From an uncultured Collinsella sp. (lineage in GTDB: Bacteria > Actinomycetota > Coriobacteriia > Coriobacteriales > Coriobacteriaceae), in the NCBI GenBank assembly GCA_958348225.1, contig CATVYG010000001.1:1-64000 (forward strand): a stretch of DNA of 64,000 nucleotides. The letters run 5' to 3'. Positions 34,225 through 42,795 of this stretch are shown piece by piece (positions within the stretch are counted from its first letter, which is position 1; each line of letters begins with the position of its first letter). The notes beneath the pieces were generated by a model. That model did not search any database. It was given only the letters and a program-made list of their open reading frames with translations, and had not been told where the DNA came from. The position numbers were made by a program, and so were the translations under genes.

Positions 34225-36204
34225 ATGAATCTTCACCTTTCTCAGTCTGACGGCTTTTTACGTGTGGCGGCGGCCTCACCGCAGATTCGCGTTGCCGATG
34301 TCGAAGGCAATGCCGAGGTTGCGCTGGCGGCTGTTCGCGATGCTGCCGAGCGCGGCGTTCGTGCGTTGGTGCTGCCCGAGCTTAATCTGTGCGGCTATAC
34401 CGCGGCCGATCTGTTCCATAATCGCACGCTGCTGCATGCCTGTGAGACTGCTCTGGCACATATTCTCGATGAAACCCGCGAGCTGCCGATTGTCTTTACC
34501 GTCGGTCTTCCCGTTGCAGTTGCCGAGAATATCTACAACTGCGCCGCTGTGTGCTGCGCGGGCGAGCTTTTGGGTCTTACGGCCAAGAAGTATCTGCCCA
34601 ACTATGGCGAGTTCTATGAGCGCCGTTGGTTTGCTCCGGCGCCTGCGGATCCCGTGTGGATTGAATTTGCCGGTCAGGGTCCGGTCCCGCTGGGTTCGGG
34701 ACTTGTCTACCGTTGCTGTGATGAGGGCGCCGAGGACCTGGTGCTGGGCGTTGAGGTCTGTGAGGACCTGTGGGTGCCGGCGCCTCCTTCGACCGAGATG
34801 GCGCTTGCCGGTGCGACGGTGATCCTCAATCCGTCGGCTTCGGACGAGATTATCGGCAAGGCGGATTACCGCCGCAGCCTCATTTCCAACCAGAGCGCGC
34901 GCCTGTACTGCGCCTATGCCTACGCGGACGCGAGCGAGGGCGAGTCCACGACCGACATGGTCTTTGCGGGCGAGAACCTCGTCTACGAAAACGGCTCCAA
35001 GCTCGCCGCGACCAAACTGCTTACCTGCGATATGGCCATCGCCGACGTTGACCTTGACCGCCTGGTTGCCGAACGCCGTCGCTCGACGACGTGGACGCGT
35101 ACCGACGATGCTCCGGAGGCCACGACCGTTGAGTTTTCGTTTGAGGGCGTGCTGGCCGAAGAACCTGTCTTGCGCGATGCCTGCGATATCGACCGCGTTT
35201 TCCCGCGTGCGCCCTTTGTGCCGGCCGACCACGGTGACCTGGCCGAGCGTTGCGAGACCATCCTCGACCTGCAGACCGCCGGCCTCAAGACCCGCCTTGC
35301 CCATACGGGCACCAAGGCGGCCGTCATCGGCCTTTCGGGCGGCTTGGACTCCACGCTAGCGCTGCTTGTGACCGTGCGTGCCTTCGATGCACTGGGGCTG
35401 CCGCGCACGGGTATCACGGCGGTTTCCATGCCCGGCTTTGGCACGACGCACCGCACCAAGTCGAATGCCGAGTCGCTCGCTCGTGACTTGGGTGTGAGCT
35501 TCCGCGAGGTCTCGATCCATGCTGCCGTGGAGCAGCACTTTAAGGATATCGAGCATGATCCGGCCGTGCAGGACGTGACCTACGAGAACAGCCAGGCGCG
35601 CGAGCGTACGCAGATTCTGATGGATTTGGCCAACCAGGCTGGCGGTTTTGTCATTGGCACGGGCGACCTGTCGGAGCTGGCGCTCGGCTGGGCTACCTAT
35701 AACGGCGACCACATGAGCATGTACGCCGTCAACGCGAGCGTGCCCAAGACGCTTGTGCGCCATCTGGTGCGCTATGCCGCCGATGTCTTTGGCGGGCGCA
35801 TTGCCGAGGTCTTGCTCGATATCCTCGATACGCCGGTGTCCCCCGAGCTTCTGCCGCCCACGGGCGACGGCGAGATTGCGCAGAAGACCGAGGATTTAGT
35901 GGGCCCGTATGAGCTTCACGACTACTTCCTCTACTACCTGCTGCGTTTTGGCTTTGAGCCGGGTAAGATCTACCGCATGGCGCTCAAGAGCTTTGAGGGC
36001 GTCTACGATGTCAAGACCGTCCACACGTGGCTACGTACGTTCTACCGCCGCTTCTTTGCCCAGCAGTTTAAGCGCAGCTGCCTGCCCGATGGTCCCAAGG
36101 TGGGCTCGGTGACGCTCAGCCCGCGCGGCGATTGGCGTATGCCGAGTGACGCCAGCTCGCGTCTGTGGCTTGCGCAGATCGACGCGCTCAATCCAGTTGA
36201 CTAA
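34225..36204 (+). CDS. nadE: Glutamine-dependent NAD+ synthase
   Basis: 659 residues; ATG 34225 is 9 nt from GGGAG, with ATG 34198 the alternative. The N-terminal nitrilase-type glutaminase carries Glu in LVLPELNLCGYTAADLF near 52, Lys in AKKYLPNYGEFYE near 120 and Cys in LGVEVCEDLWVP near 182. The C-terminal ATP pyrophosphatase has the P-loop VIGLSGGLDSTLAL near 372 and FVIGTGDLSELALGWATYNGD near 475. The last step of NAD synthesis uses ammonia tunnelled from glutamine. Stands alone, with a terminator behind it. Confidence 0.95.
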   Translation: MNLHLSQSDGFLRVAAASPQIRVADVEGNAEVALAAVRDAAERGVRALVLPELNLCGYTAADLFHNRTLLHACETALAHILDETRELPIVFTVGLPVAVAENIYNCAAVCCAGELLGLTAKKYLPNYGEFYERRWFAPAPADPVWIEFAGQGPVPLGSGLVYRCCDEGAEDLVLGVEVCEDLWVPAPPSTEMALAGATVILNPSASDEIIGKADYRRSLISNQSARLYCAYAYADASEGESTTDMVFAGENLVYENGSKLAATKLLTCDMAIADVDLDRLVAERRRSTTWTRTDDAPEATTVEFSFEGVLAEEPVLRDACDIDRVFPRAPFVPADHGDLAERCETILDLQTAGLKTRLAHTGTKAAVIGLSGGLDSTLALLVTVRAFDALGLPRTGITAVSMPGFGTTHRTKSNAESLARDLGVSFREVSIHAAVEQHFKDIEHDPAVQDVTYENSQARERTQILMDLANQAGGFVIGTGDLSELALGWATYNGDHMSMYAVNASVPKTLVRHLVRYAADVFGGRIAEVLLDILDTPVSPELLPPTGDGEIAQKTEDLVGPYELHDYFLYYLLRFGFEPGKIYRMALKSFEGVYDVKTVHTWLRTFYRRFFAQQFKRSCLPDGPKVGSVTLSPRGDWRMPSDASSRLWLAQIDALNPVD

Positions 36205-36271
36205 GGTTGGCTAAATTGAACCAATACGGGGGTTGCAAGCGTTACACTTTTGCAATCTGATGGCCCGTATC

Positions 36272-36304
36272 ACGCGGCGCTCTTGTCGGAGCGCCGCGTT
36301 TTTC
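36272..36304 (+). terminator. Intrinsic terminator after nadE
   Basis: ACGCGGCGCTC-TTGTCG-GAGCGCCGCGT followed by TTTTT. It lies just ahead of the aminotransferase ribosome site, so that gene needs a promoter inside or beyond the hairpin. Confidence 0.9.
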
Positions 36305-36322
36305 ATATCGAAAGGTGGTACC

Positions 36323-37486
36323 ATGCAGGCATCGCAGCGTCTCGACCGCTTTGGCGCGGAGGTCTTCGCCTCGCTCAACAACAAGCTTCTCGCGCTGAAG
36401 GCTCAGGGCAAGACCATTTACAACATGAGCGTGGGCACGCCCGACTTTAAGCCGTACGACCATGTGGTCGAGGCGCTCACGCAGGCAGCCCAAGATCCCG
36501 AGATGTGGAAGTATGCCCTGCGCGACCTGCCCGAACTCAAGCAGGCCGTGTGCGATTACTATGAGCGTCGCTTTGGCGTTTCGGGCATTACGCCGTCTAT
36601 GGTGCAGTCGTGCAACGGCACGCAGGAGGGCGTGGGCCATTTGGGACTGGCCCTGCTCGATCCGGGTGACACCATTCTGGTTCCCGATCCGTGCTACCCG
36701 GTCTTTGAGGCGGGCGCCAAGATCGCCGATGCCAAGCTCGAATACTATCCGTTGGTTGCCGAGCACAATTACCTGCCCTATGTGGCGGGCATCGATCCCG
36801 AGGTTGCCGATCGTGCCAAGTATATGATCGTGTCGCTGCCCGCCAACCCGGTGGGCTCGGTGGGTACGTCCGAGGTCTACGAGGAGATTATCGCTTTTGC
36901 CCGCGAGCATGATCTGTTGATCGTTCATGACAACGCGTACTCCGACATCGTGTTTGACGGCGAGCCCGGCGGCAGCTTCTTGCAGTATCCCGGTGCGCTT
37001 GAGGTGGGCGTGGAGTTCTTCTCGCTTTCCAAGTCGTTTAACGTCACCGGTGCCCGCATCGGCTTTTTGGTCGGTCGCGAGGATGTGGTCTCGGCCTTTG
37101 CCAAGCTGCGCGGCCAGATCGACTTTGGTATGTTCTTCCCGATTCAGAAGGCCGCCATCGCGTGCCTGAACGGTCCGCGCGATGAGGTCGAGGCGCAGCG
37201 TCTGAAGTACCAGGAACGCCGCGATGCCCTGTGCGACGGTCTTGAGGGCCTGGGCTGGGAGCGTCCCAACGCGCATGGCTCTATGTTTGTGTGGGCCAAG
37301 CTTCCCGGTGGTCGCACCGATTCCATGGCGTTTTGCGAGGAGCTCATGGAGAAGGCCGGCGTTGTGGTGACGCCGGGCGCGAGCTTTGGCCCTTCGGGCG
37401 AGGGGCACGTGCGCATGGCGCTGGTCCTGCCGCCCGATCAGATCGCTTTGGCTGTCGAGGCCATTCGCGAGGCGGGCCTGTATTAG
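36323..37486 (+). CDS. Class I/II aminotransferase, LL-diaminopimelate/N-acetyl-DAP type
   Basis: 387 residues; ATG 36323 behind AAAGGTGG. NMSVGTPDFKPYDHVVEAL near 35, LVPDPCYPVFEAGAKIADA near 118, SLPANPVGSVGTSEVYEEII near 170, VHDNAYSDIVFDGEPGGSFLQ near 202 and the PLP lysine in SLSKSFNVTGARIGFLVG near 235 place it in the DapL/PatA branch. The window also encodes DapH and an M20 deacylase candidate, so N-acetyl-LL-DAP aminotransferase is the best guess; DapL itself or another substrate remains possible. Confidence 0.85.
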   Translation: MQASQRLDRFGAEVFASLNNKLLALKAQGKTIYNMSVGTPDFKPYDHVVEALTQAAQDPEMWKYALRDLPELKQAVCDYYERRFGVSGITPSMVQSCNGTQEGVGHLGLALLDPGDTILVPDPCYPVFEAGAKIADAKLEYYPLVAEHNYLPYVAGIDPEVADRAKYMIVSLPANPVGSVGTSEVYEEIIAFAREHDLLIVHDNAYSDIVFDGEPGGSFLQYPGALEVGVEFFSLSKSFNVTGARIGFLVGREDVVSAFAKLRGQIDFGMFFPIQKAAIACLNGPRDEVEAQRLKYQERRDALCDGLEGLGWERPNAHGSMFVWAKLPGGRTDSMAFCEELMEKAGVVVTPGASFGPSGEGHVRMALVLPPDQIALAVEAIREAGLY

Positions 37487-37630
37487 AAACCTATTTCGAC
37501 TCGTCAATAGCTCGAAACCGATTTCGTGCAGTTATTTTACGAATACTGCAACCAATTTCGGTAAACGGTCGATTTTTGGCTGCGAATAGGGGCATAATCA
37601 AAGTCCCGATTGGATGTATTGGGATTACGG

Positions 37631-37664
37631 CAAGCCGCTCGGGTCGTTCCCGGGCGGCTTGTTT
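37631..37664 (+). terminator. Hairpin upstream of ldh
   Basis: CAAGCCG-CT-CGGG-TCGTT-CCCG-GG-CGGCTTG followed by TTTGTGG, ending 24 nt before the ldh start. Could be an attenuator in the ldh leader or the terminator of the aminotransferase unit. Confidence 0.6.
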
Positions 37665-37687
37665 GTGGAGAGAGATGGGAGTTTCTA

Positions 37688-38638
37688 ATGGTTAACGAGA
37701 AGAAGGTCGCTATTGTCGGCTGCGGTTTCGTCGGTTCGTCTTCGGCGTTCGCACTGATGCAGAGTGGTCTGTTCTCCGAGATGGTCCTCATCGACGTGGA
37801 CAAGAACCGTGCCGAGGGTGAGGCCCTGGATATCGCGCACGGCATGACGTTTGCCGAGCCGATGAAGATCTACGCCGGCGATTATTCCGATGTCGCCGAC
37901 GCCGCCATGATCGTCGTCACCGCCGGTGCTGCCCAGAAGCCCGGTGAGACCCGCCTGGACCTGGTCAACAAGAACGTAAACATCTTTAAGTCCATTATCC
38001 CCGAGATTAAGAAGTCCGGCTTCGACGGCATTCTGCTCATCGTCTCCAACCCGGTTGATGTTCTGACCTATGCTGCCATCAAGATGTCCGGCCTGCCCGA
38101 GGGCCATGTCATCGGCTCCGGCACCGTGCTCGACACTGGCCGTCTGCAGCAGATGCTTGGTGCCCACGTCGAGGTTGACCCGCGCGATGTCCAGGCCTAT
38201 GTCATGGGCGAGCACGGCGACTCCGAGTTTGTCGCTTGGTCCAGCGCTCAGGTTGCCGGCGTGCCGCTGAACACCTTCTGCGAGCTTCACGGCCACCTGG
38301 AGCATGAGGCTGCCGAGAAGCGCATCGCCGAGGACGTCAAGAACTCCGCCTACACCATCATCGAGAAGAAGCACGCCACCTACTACGGCGTCGCCATGGC
38401 TGTCAAGCGCATCTGCACCGCTGTTATGCGTGACGAGCAGACCGTTCTGCCCGTTTCCTCGCTCATGGTGGGCGAGTATGGCCTGTCCGATCTGGCCATC
38501 TCCATGCCGACCGTCGTCGGCCGCGATGGCGTTGTCTGCCGCGTCCCCGTGCCGCTGAACGATGACGAGCAGCATGAGCTCACCGCCTCCGCAAAGGCCC
38601 TCAAGGACATCATCGACAGCGTCGACTTCTCCTGCTAA
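37688..38638 (+). CDS. ldh: L-lactate dehydrogenase
   Basis: Reduces pyruvate to L-lactate with NADH in fermentation. 316 residues, normal length. VAIVGCGFVGSSSAFALM near 7 is the NAD loop, VVTAGAAQKPGETRLDLV near 77 the mobile loop with the substrate Arg, IVSNPVDVLTYAA near 120 and the active-site His in MGEHGDSEFVAWSS near 178. The Gln just before KPGETR, with no Arg/Met there, supports lactate over malate specificity. ATG 37688 follows GGGAG; a terminator follows the stop. Confidence 0.96.
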   Translation: MVNEKKVAIVGCGFVGSSSAFALMQSGLFSEMVLIDVDKNRAEGEALDIAHGMTFAEPMKIYAGDYSDVADAAMIVVTAGAAQKPGETRLDLVNKNVNIFKSIIPEIKKSGFDGILLIVSNPVDVLTYAAIKMSGLPEGHVIGSGTVLDTGRLQQMLGAHVEVDPRDVQAYVMGEHGDSEFVAWSSAQVAGVPLNTFCELHGHLEHEAAEKRIAEDVKNSAYTIIEKKHATYYGVAMAVKRICTAVMRDEQTVLPVSSLMVGEYGLSDLAISMPTVVGRDGVVCRVPVPLNDDEQHELTASAKALKDIIDSVDFSC

Positions 38639-38671
38639 ATCAAGCTCTTTTGGGCAACAGGCTACAATGAA

Positions 38672-38705
38672 AGGCGTCCGGGCCACACGGTCCGGGCGCC
38701 TTTTT
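38672..38705 (+). terminator. Intrinsic terminator after ldh
   Basis: AGGCGTCCGGGCC-ACAC-GGTCCGGGCGCCT with G-U pairs, then TTTTT. Confidence 0.9.
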
Positions 38706-38712
38706 GGTGCGA

Positions 38713-38735
38713 GGGGGTCAGGTTACTTTGCACCA
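38713..38735 (+). repeat. GGGACAGGTT-family arm, left of the DUF2974 gene
   Basis: GGGGGTCAGGTTACTTTGCA then CCA; its near-identical reverse complement lies at 39931-39952, so the pair brackets one gene in inverted orientation. Confidence 0.65.
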
Positions 38736-38765
38736 CCCCAATGCACCATAGTTGATGGGAGGGCC

Positions 38766-39926
38766 ATGTCGGATTCGCCTAATTTTTTGACCTATGCCCA
38801 GACGGCGTTTGATCCGTTTGAGGAACGGCCGTTCTGCGCGGTGGATAGCCTGGTTTTTGCGTGGTTGTCCTATTTGCGTTTGCCGGGTGATATGGCGGAG
38901 CTGACGAACTGGCAGGGCCTAGACGTACGCGAGCTGCTGCGCGCCGAGTGCTACCAAGACATGATTGGCGACCTGTGGGATCCGGAGGGGAGCAGGGCCT
39001 TGCTGGAGGCCGTGGCAGCAAGCCCTCGCTACCGTGGCGTGCACGTTTGCGGCTATCGTGCCGTGAGCGATGTGGTGGCGACAGAGCAGTTTGCAGCCAT
39101 GGCATTCCGGTTTCCGGCGGGGTTTAGCTATCTTTCCTTCCGGGGGACCGACAGCACGATTGTGGGCTGGAAAGAGGACTTTAACATGGCGTTCCAGTGT
39201 CCTGTGCCGGCCCAGGAATCCGCGGCGCGTTATGTGGACGAGGCGGCGGATGCGATTGACGGGCCGCTTTTGTGCGGAGGTCATTCCAAGGGTGGAAACC
39301 TTGCGGTGTACGGTGCGGCGATGTGCTCCGATTTCGCCCGTGGGCGAATCGAACGGGCGTATTCCCATGATGGTCCGGGCTTCGTCGAGGAGTTTCTGAA
39401 CGGAAACGCCTTTGCCGATCTTTCCGGCCGAATCGACAAGACGCTACCTCGGTCGTCGATCTTTGGCATGATGTTCGAGACACAGGAGGACTATGCCATC
39501 GTTGAGAGCACCGAGTTCAGCCTGCTTCAGCATAATCCCTTTAGCTGGGTGGTTGATGGTCGCGACTTCGTGTGCTGTGAGCGCCTGTCCGCCGGTGCTC
39601 GATACGTTGATGGCTCCATTCGCGAGATGCTGCTTGCGGTGTCGCCTAGCGAGCGCGAGCGTTTTGTAGATGCGTTGTTCTCCGTGCTTGAGGCTACGGG
39701 TGCTGAGCGGTTTGCGGATATCGCTGGGAATCTGCGCGAGAGCCTGCCCGTGATGCTCCAGGCTGCGCAAGGCTTTGACAAGGATACGCGACGCTTTGTC
39801 TCGCAGACCATCGCGGCAATCCTAAAATGCGCGCTGCTGCCCAAACGACCCCAGATCGACATGCCCGCAGCCGGTAAGAGTTTGGCAGAACAACTCGAGG
39901 CGTGGCAGTCCGAGCTCCTGCGCTAG
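38766..39926 (+). CDS. DUF2974 (Mbeg1-like) alpha/beta-hydrolase fold protein
   Basis: 386 residues; ATG 38766 behind GGGAGGG. The N-terminus FLTYAQTAFDPFEERPFCAVDSLVFAWLSYLRLP and the lipase-like block FSYLSFRGTDSTIVGWKEDFNMAF near 125 lead to the nucleophile elbow GGHSKGGNLAVYGA near 167 and YSHDGPGF near 200. This is the Mbeg1/DUF2974 pattern, a predicted serine hydrolase of unknown substrate. It is bracketed by inverted GGGACAGGTT-type repeats at 38713 and 39931, which may mark horizontal insertion or simply repeat-rich intergenic DNA. Confidence 0.85.
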   Translation: MSDSPNFLTYAQTAFDPFEERPFCAVDSLVFAWLSYLRLPGDMAELTNWQGLDVRELLRAECYQDMIGDLWDPEGSRALLEAVAASPRYRGVHVCGYRAVSDVVATEQFAAMAFRFPAGFSYLSFRGTDSTIVGWKEDFNMAFQCPVPAQESAARYVDEAADAIDGPLLCGGHSKGGNLAVYGAAMCSDFARGRIERAYSHDGPGFVEEFLNGNAFADLSGRIDKTLPRSSIFGMMFETQEDYAIVESTEFSLLQHNPFSWVVDGRDFVCCERLSAGARYVDGSIREMLLAVSPSERERFVDALFSVLEATGAERFADIAGNLRESLPVMLQAAQGFDKDTRRFVSQTIAAILKCALLPKRPQIDMPAAGKSLAEQLEAWQSELLR

Positions 39927-39930
39927 TCAT

Positions 39931-39952
39931 TGGTGCAAAGCAACCTGTCCCC
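39931..39952 (-). repeat. GGGACAGGTT-family arm, right of the DUF2974 gene
   Basis: Reverse complement reads GGGGACAGGTTGCTTTGCAC then CA, matching the left arm at 38713-38735 apart from a few bases. Confidence 0.65.
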
Positions 39953-40028
39953 GATGCGCCAATCTTCGATGCGCTTGGGGCGGGTTCGACCGCTATACTG
40001 ATTCGTGCTCAATTCGATCTAGAACGGA

Positions 40029-41042
40029 ATGCCGTATATGAAAATCAATCACGCGATTCTGCATATCCTGGACTTTGACTCTGCCGTCAACGTCATGAGC
40101 CAGCGCGAGCTCGATATCGAGAGCCGTACCGTGCGTAATTTCGTAACCACGCACCTGCGGCGCGCTCGTACCTCGGCTGATAACAAGCGTGCCACGTTTG
40201 CCGAGAACTCCGCATTCGGCGGCGAGCTCAAGGGCTATTTCTTTGGCGAGCGCGAGTTCGTGGACCTGTCGCAGCAGATTGCGGAGTTTATCTCCTCCGA
40301 GCTCACCAAAGCCGAGAAAGCCGAGTCTACCGATGTGCTCGTGGCTGATTTTGACGACGATGAGGATGCCCGCTGGTTTGCCGTGATGCTGCTGGGCTCC
40401 AAGCAGGCTTTTATGCACGAGGTGGGCCGCGAGGAGGGGGAGGTGCGCAACGACATCGCGCGCCACTACGCTATTCTGCCAAACCCCTCGCAAAAGGTTC
40501 CAAGCTATGCCATCGTGCGTGCGAGCACCATGGAGATCGGCTACGTGGACAAGAAGCGCAAGATTGCCGGCGAGGACCGTATGCTTATCCCCGATGGCCT
40601 GCTGCAGTGCGACACGGGCGTATCGGGCAAGGAGGTCATCGACACCGTGACGCGTGTGGTCGAGGAAGTCGCCGAGGAGCACGGTGCCAATACGGCCGTG
40701 GCGCTCGCCAAGGTTAAGGCTGCCGTTGCCGAGAAAGTCGAGGATGACGAGGAGCTGCCGCCTTGGGATATCGTCGATGAGGTCTTTGAGGACGAACCGG
40801 TTATCAAGGAGAGCGTGCGCGCGGCACTGACCGAGGAGAAGGTTCCTGAGCGTGTGCCCGTGGAGCGCAAGCAGGTCGAACGCGCGGCGGTGCGCAATCA
40901 TAAGATTCGTACCGACACGGGCATCGAGATCAGCTTCCCGGCCGAGATGGGTTCGAACTCCGAGTACATCGAGTTTGTCAACGAGCCCAACGGCCTCATC
41001 TCCATCGAGCTCAAGAACATCGGGTCAATTGAGAATCGATAA
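40029..41042 (+). CDS. Nucleoid-associated protein (NdpA/YejK family)
   Basis: 337 residues; ATG 40029, or ATG 40038. NHAILHILDFDSAVNVMSQRELD at the start, FFGEREFVDLSQQIAEFI near 75, DARWFAVMLLGSKQAFMHEV near 115 and YAILPNPSQKVPSYAIVRASTMEIGYVDKKR near 150 match the 37-kDa nucleoid-associated protein family. The C-terminal ISFPAEMGSNSEYIEFVNEPNGLISIELKNIG is also conserved. E. coli YejK binds DNA and topoisomerases. A terminator follows. Confidence 0.82.
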   Translation: MPYMKINHAILHILDFDSAVNVMSQRELDIESRTVRNFVTTHLRRARTSADNKRATFAENSAFGGELKGYFFGEREFVDLSQQIAEFISSELTKAEKAESTDVLVADFDDDEDARWFAVMLLGSKQAFMHEVGREEGEVRNDIARHYAILPNPSQKVPSYAIVRASTMEIGYVDKKRKIAGEDRMLIPDGLLQCDTGVSGKEVIDTVTRVVEEVAEEHGANTAVALAKVKAAVAEKVEDDEELPPWDIVDEVFEDEPVIKESVRAALTEEKVPERVPVERKQVERAAVRNHKIRTDTGIEISFPAEMGSNSEYIEFVNEPNGLISIELKNIGSIENR

Positions 41043-41067
41043 ACTGCGCTTGGACGCTGCAAAAAAT

Positions 41068-41103
41068 AAAGGCCGAAGCCTTTTGGGACTTCGGCCTTTT
41101 TTG
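41068..41103 (+). terminator. Intrinsic terminator after the nucleoid protein
   Basis: AAAGGCCGAAG-CCTTTTGGGA-CTTCGGCCTTT with a T-rich tail. Confidence 0.92.
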
Positions 41104-41154
41104 TTTTCGGCTTGGTTGCTGACATTGCGCCGCAGGTTGAGCTCACGTCAGCGA

Positions 41155-41252
41155 AAATGCCCCTAGGCGAGCAAGGTGACGCGAAAGAGGAGGGAAGCGT
41201 ACTTCGGTACACGACCGACGATTGAACGTCAGATTGTCGCTTAGGGGCATTT
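41155..41252. repeat. Variable-arm/conserved-core element, copy 1
   Basis: Arms 41155-41181 and 41227-41252 are complementary (AAATGCCCCTAGGCGA with TCGCTTAGGGGCATTT). They enclose a 45-nt core at 41182-41226 that matches copy 2 (56638-56682) at 38 of 45 positions, although the arms of the two copies are unrelated. It lies between a terminator and the end of dapH on the opposite strand. Confidence 0.75.
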
Positions 41253-41295
41253 GCAGCGTCGAGCCGTTATGCGGTTTGGTAAAACCGCGTAACTT

Positions 41296-42015
41296 CTACA
41301 GCTGGCGCAGACCTTCCTCGAGACCGGTCTTGCTGTTGGTCTTCTCGTCGCGCATCTTGATGACGCGGGCGGGGACACCGGCCACGACGGCACCGGCGGG
41401 GACGTCCTCGACGCACACGGCGCCGGCGGCAACGACAGCGCCCTTGCCTACGTGCACGCCCTCCAGAACCACGGCGTTGGCGCCGATCATGACATCGTCC
41501 TCGATGATGACGGGCGTGGCGCTTGCGGGCTCCACGACGCCCGCCAACACGGTGCCGGCGCCGATGTGGCAGTTCTTGCCCACGGTGGCGCGACCGCCCA
41601 GCACGGCGCCCATATCGATCATGGAACCCTCGCCGATAACGGAGCCGATGTTGATGATGGCGCCCATCATGATGACGGCACGGTCGCCGATCTCGACGCG
41701 GTCGCGGATGATCGCGCCCGGCTCGATGCGGGCGTTGATGCCCTTAAGGTCGAGCATGGGCACGGCGGAGTTGCGGCAATCGTTTTCAACGTCGTAGTAA
41801 TCGATGGAATCGGCGTTGGCGTCCAGGATGGCCTTAAGCTCATCCCAGTCGCCAAAGACGGTCTTGCCACGACGACCGCCGTAGACATGCGCGTCGCCCC
41901 AGGCAACCTTCATGCCCGGCTTCTCGCGCACGTACAGCTTGACGGGCGTCTTTTTGGGCGCGGTGGCGATGTAGTTGATAATCTCCTGTGCATCCATCTC
42001 GGCTGCGTTGCTCAT
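41296..42015 (-). CDS. dapH: Tetrahydrodipicolinate N-acetyltransferase
   Basis: 239 residues. The N-terminal helical part [21 protein letters not shown] precedes a left-handed beta-helix of hexapeptide repeats ([66 protein letters not shown]). The strong identity of this block to Bacillus DapH/YkuQ, and the 239-residue length, favour acetyl- over succinyl-transferase. This implies the acetylase route to meso-DAP/lysine. Last gene of the dap operon, 39 bp after dapB. Confidence 0.93.
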   Translation of the reverse strand: MSNAAEMDAQEIINYIATAPKKTPVKLYVREKPGMKVAWGDAHVYGGRRGKTVFGDWDELKAILDANADSIDYYDVENDCRNSAVPMLDLKGINARIEPGAIIRDRVEIGDRAVIMMGAIINIGSVIGEGSMIDMGAVLGGRATVGKNCHIGAGTVLAGVVEPASATPVIIEDDVMIGANAVVLEGVHVGKGAVVAAGAVCVEDVPAGAVVAGVPARVIKMRDEKTNSKTGLEEGLRQL

Positions 42016-42054
42016 ATGCTGTCTCTCCTTTGAGGGGGTATGGTTGATAACTAG

Positions 42055-42795
42055 TTAGGCGAACATGACCTGGTCGAAGGTGTAGAAGCCGGGGTCGCGG
42101 GTGATGAGCTTTTGGGCTGCTGCCAAGGCGCCGTTGACGAAGATCTGACGGCTCGTGGCGCGGTGGGTGAGCGTGACCTCCTCGTCCTGGCCAAAGAAGC
42201 TCACCTCGTGCACGCCGGCGACGGTGCCGCCGCGCAGCGAGTGCATACCGATTTCCTTGGGATCGCGTGCTCCGCACATGCCCTCGCGGCCATAGACGGG
42301 GTGGTAGCCTGCCTCGGGCTCGGCTTCGACGACGGCGTCGAGCAGTAGCTTGGCAGTGCCGCTGGGGGCGTCGACCTTTTGGTTGTGGTGCGTCTCGACG
42401 ATTTCGCAGTCAAAGCCGGGCAGCTCGCGTGTAGCCTGCGCTACCAGATGGCGCAGGGCTGCGATACCGATGGAGTAATTGCCCGAGTGCATAACGCGGG
42501 TGTTCTGGCCCAGCTCACGCAGGCGGTCCATCTGCTCGGGGGTGTAGCCTGTGGTGCCTGAGACCAACGCCGCGCCCGTGCGCTCGACATAGGCGACGAC
42601 GGCATCGAAGGTTACGACGTTCGAGAAGTCGATGATGACGTCGGCCGCCGGTGCGCTCTCGAGCTCGGACAAGTCGAAGCCGATCTGGGCGACGATGTCA
42701 AAAACGGGCTGCCCAGCGGCGTCGACAACGCCCTCGGCGGTAGTTCGGATGAGCGAGCCCATGCGGCCCGTTCCCATAATGACGGTCTTAATCAA
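42055..42795 (-). CDS. dapB: 4-hydroxy-tetrahydrodipicolinate reductase
   Basis: 246 residues. TVIMGTGRMGSLIRTTAE is the nucleotide-binding start; VIIDFSNVVTFDAVVAY near 53, VSGTTGYTPEQM near 76, SGNYSIGIAALRHLVAQ near 98, ETHHNQKVDAPSGTAKLL near 130 (catalytic His and Lys) and the late HSLRGGTVAGVHEVSFFG block are DapB hallmarks. It starts with TTG and overlaps the lysA-dapA stop by 8 bp, so translation is coupled. Confidence 0.95.
   Translation of the reverse strand: MIKTVIMGTGRMGSLIRTTAEGVVDAAGQPVFDIVAQIGFDLSELESAPAADVIIDFSNVVTFDAVVAYVERTGAALVSGTTGYTPEQMDRLRELGQNTRVMHSGNYSIGIAALRHLVAQATRELPGFDCEIVETHHNQKVDAPSGTAKLLLDAVVEAEPEAGYHPVYGREGMCGARDPKEIGMHSLRGGTVAGVHEVSFFGQDEEVTLTHRATSRQIFVNGALAAAQKLITRDPGFYTFDQVMFA

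Noticed and set aside
37487..37630. Redox (Rex) operator before ldh
   Set aside because: Repeated ATTTCG segments are present but nothing close to TTGTGAA-N4-TTCACAA.
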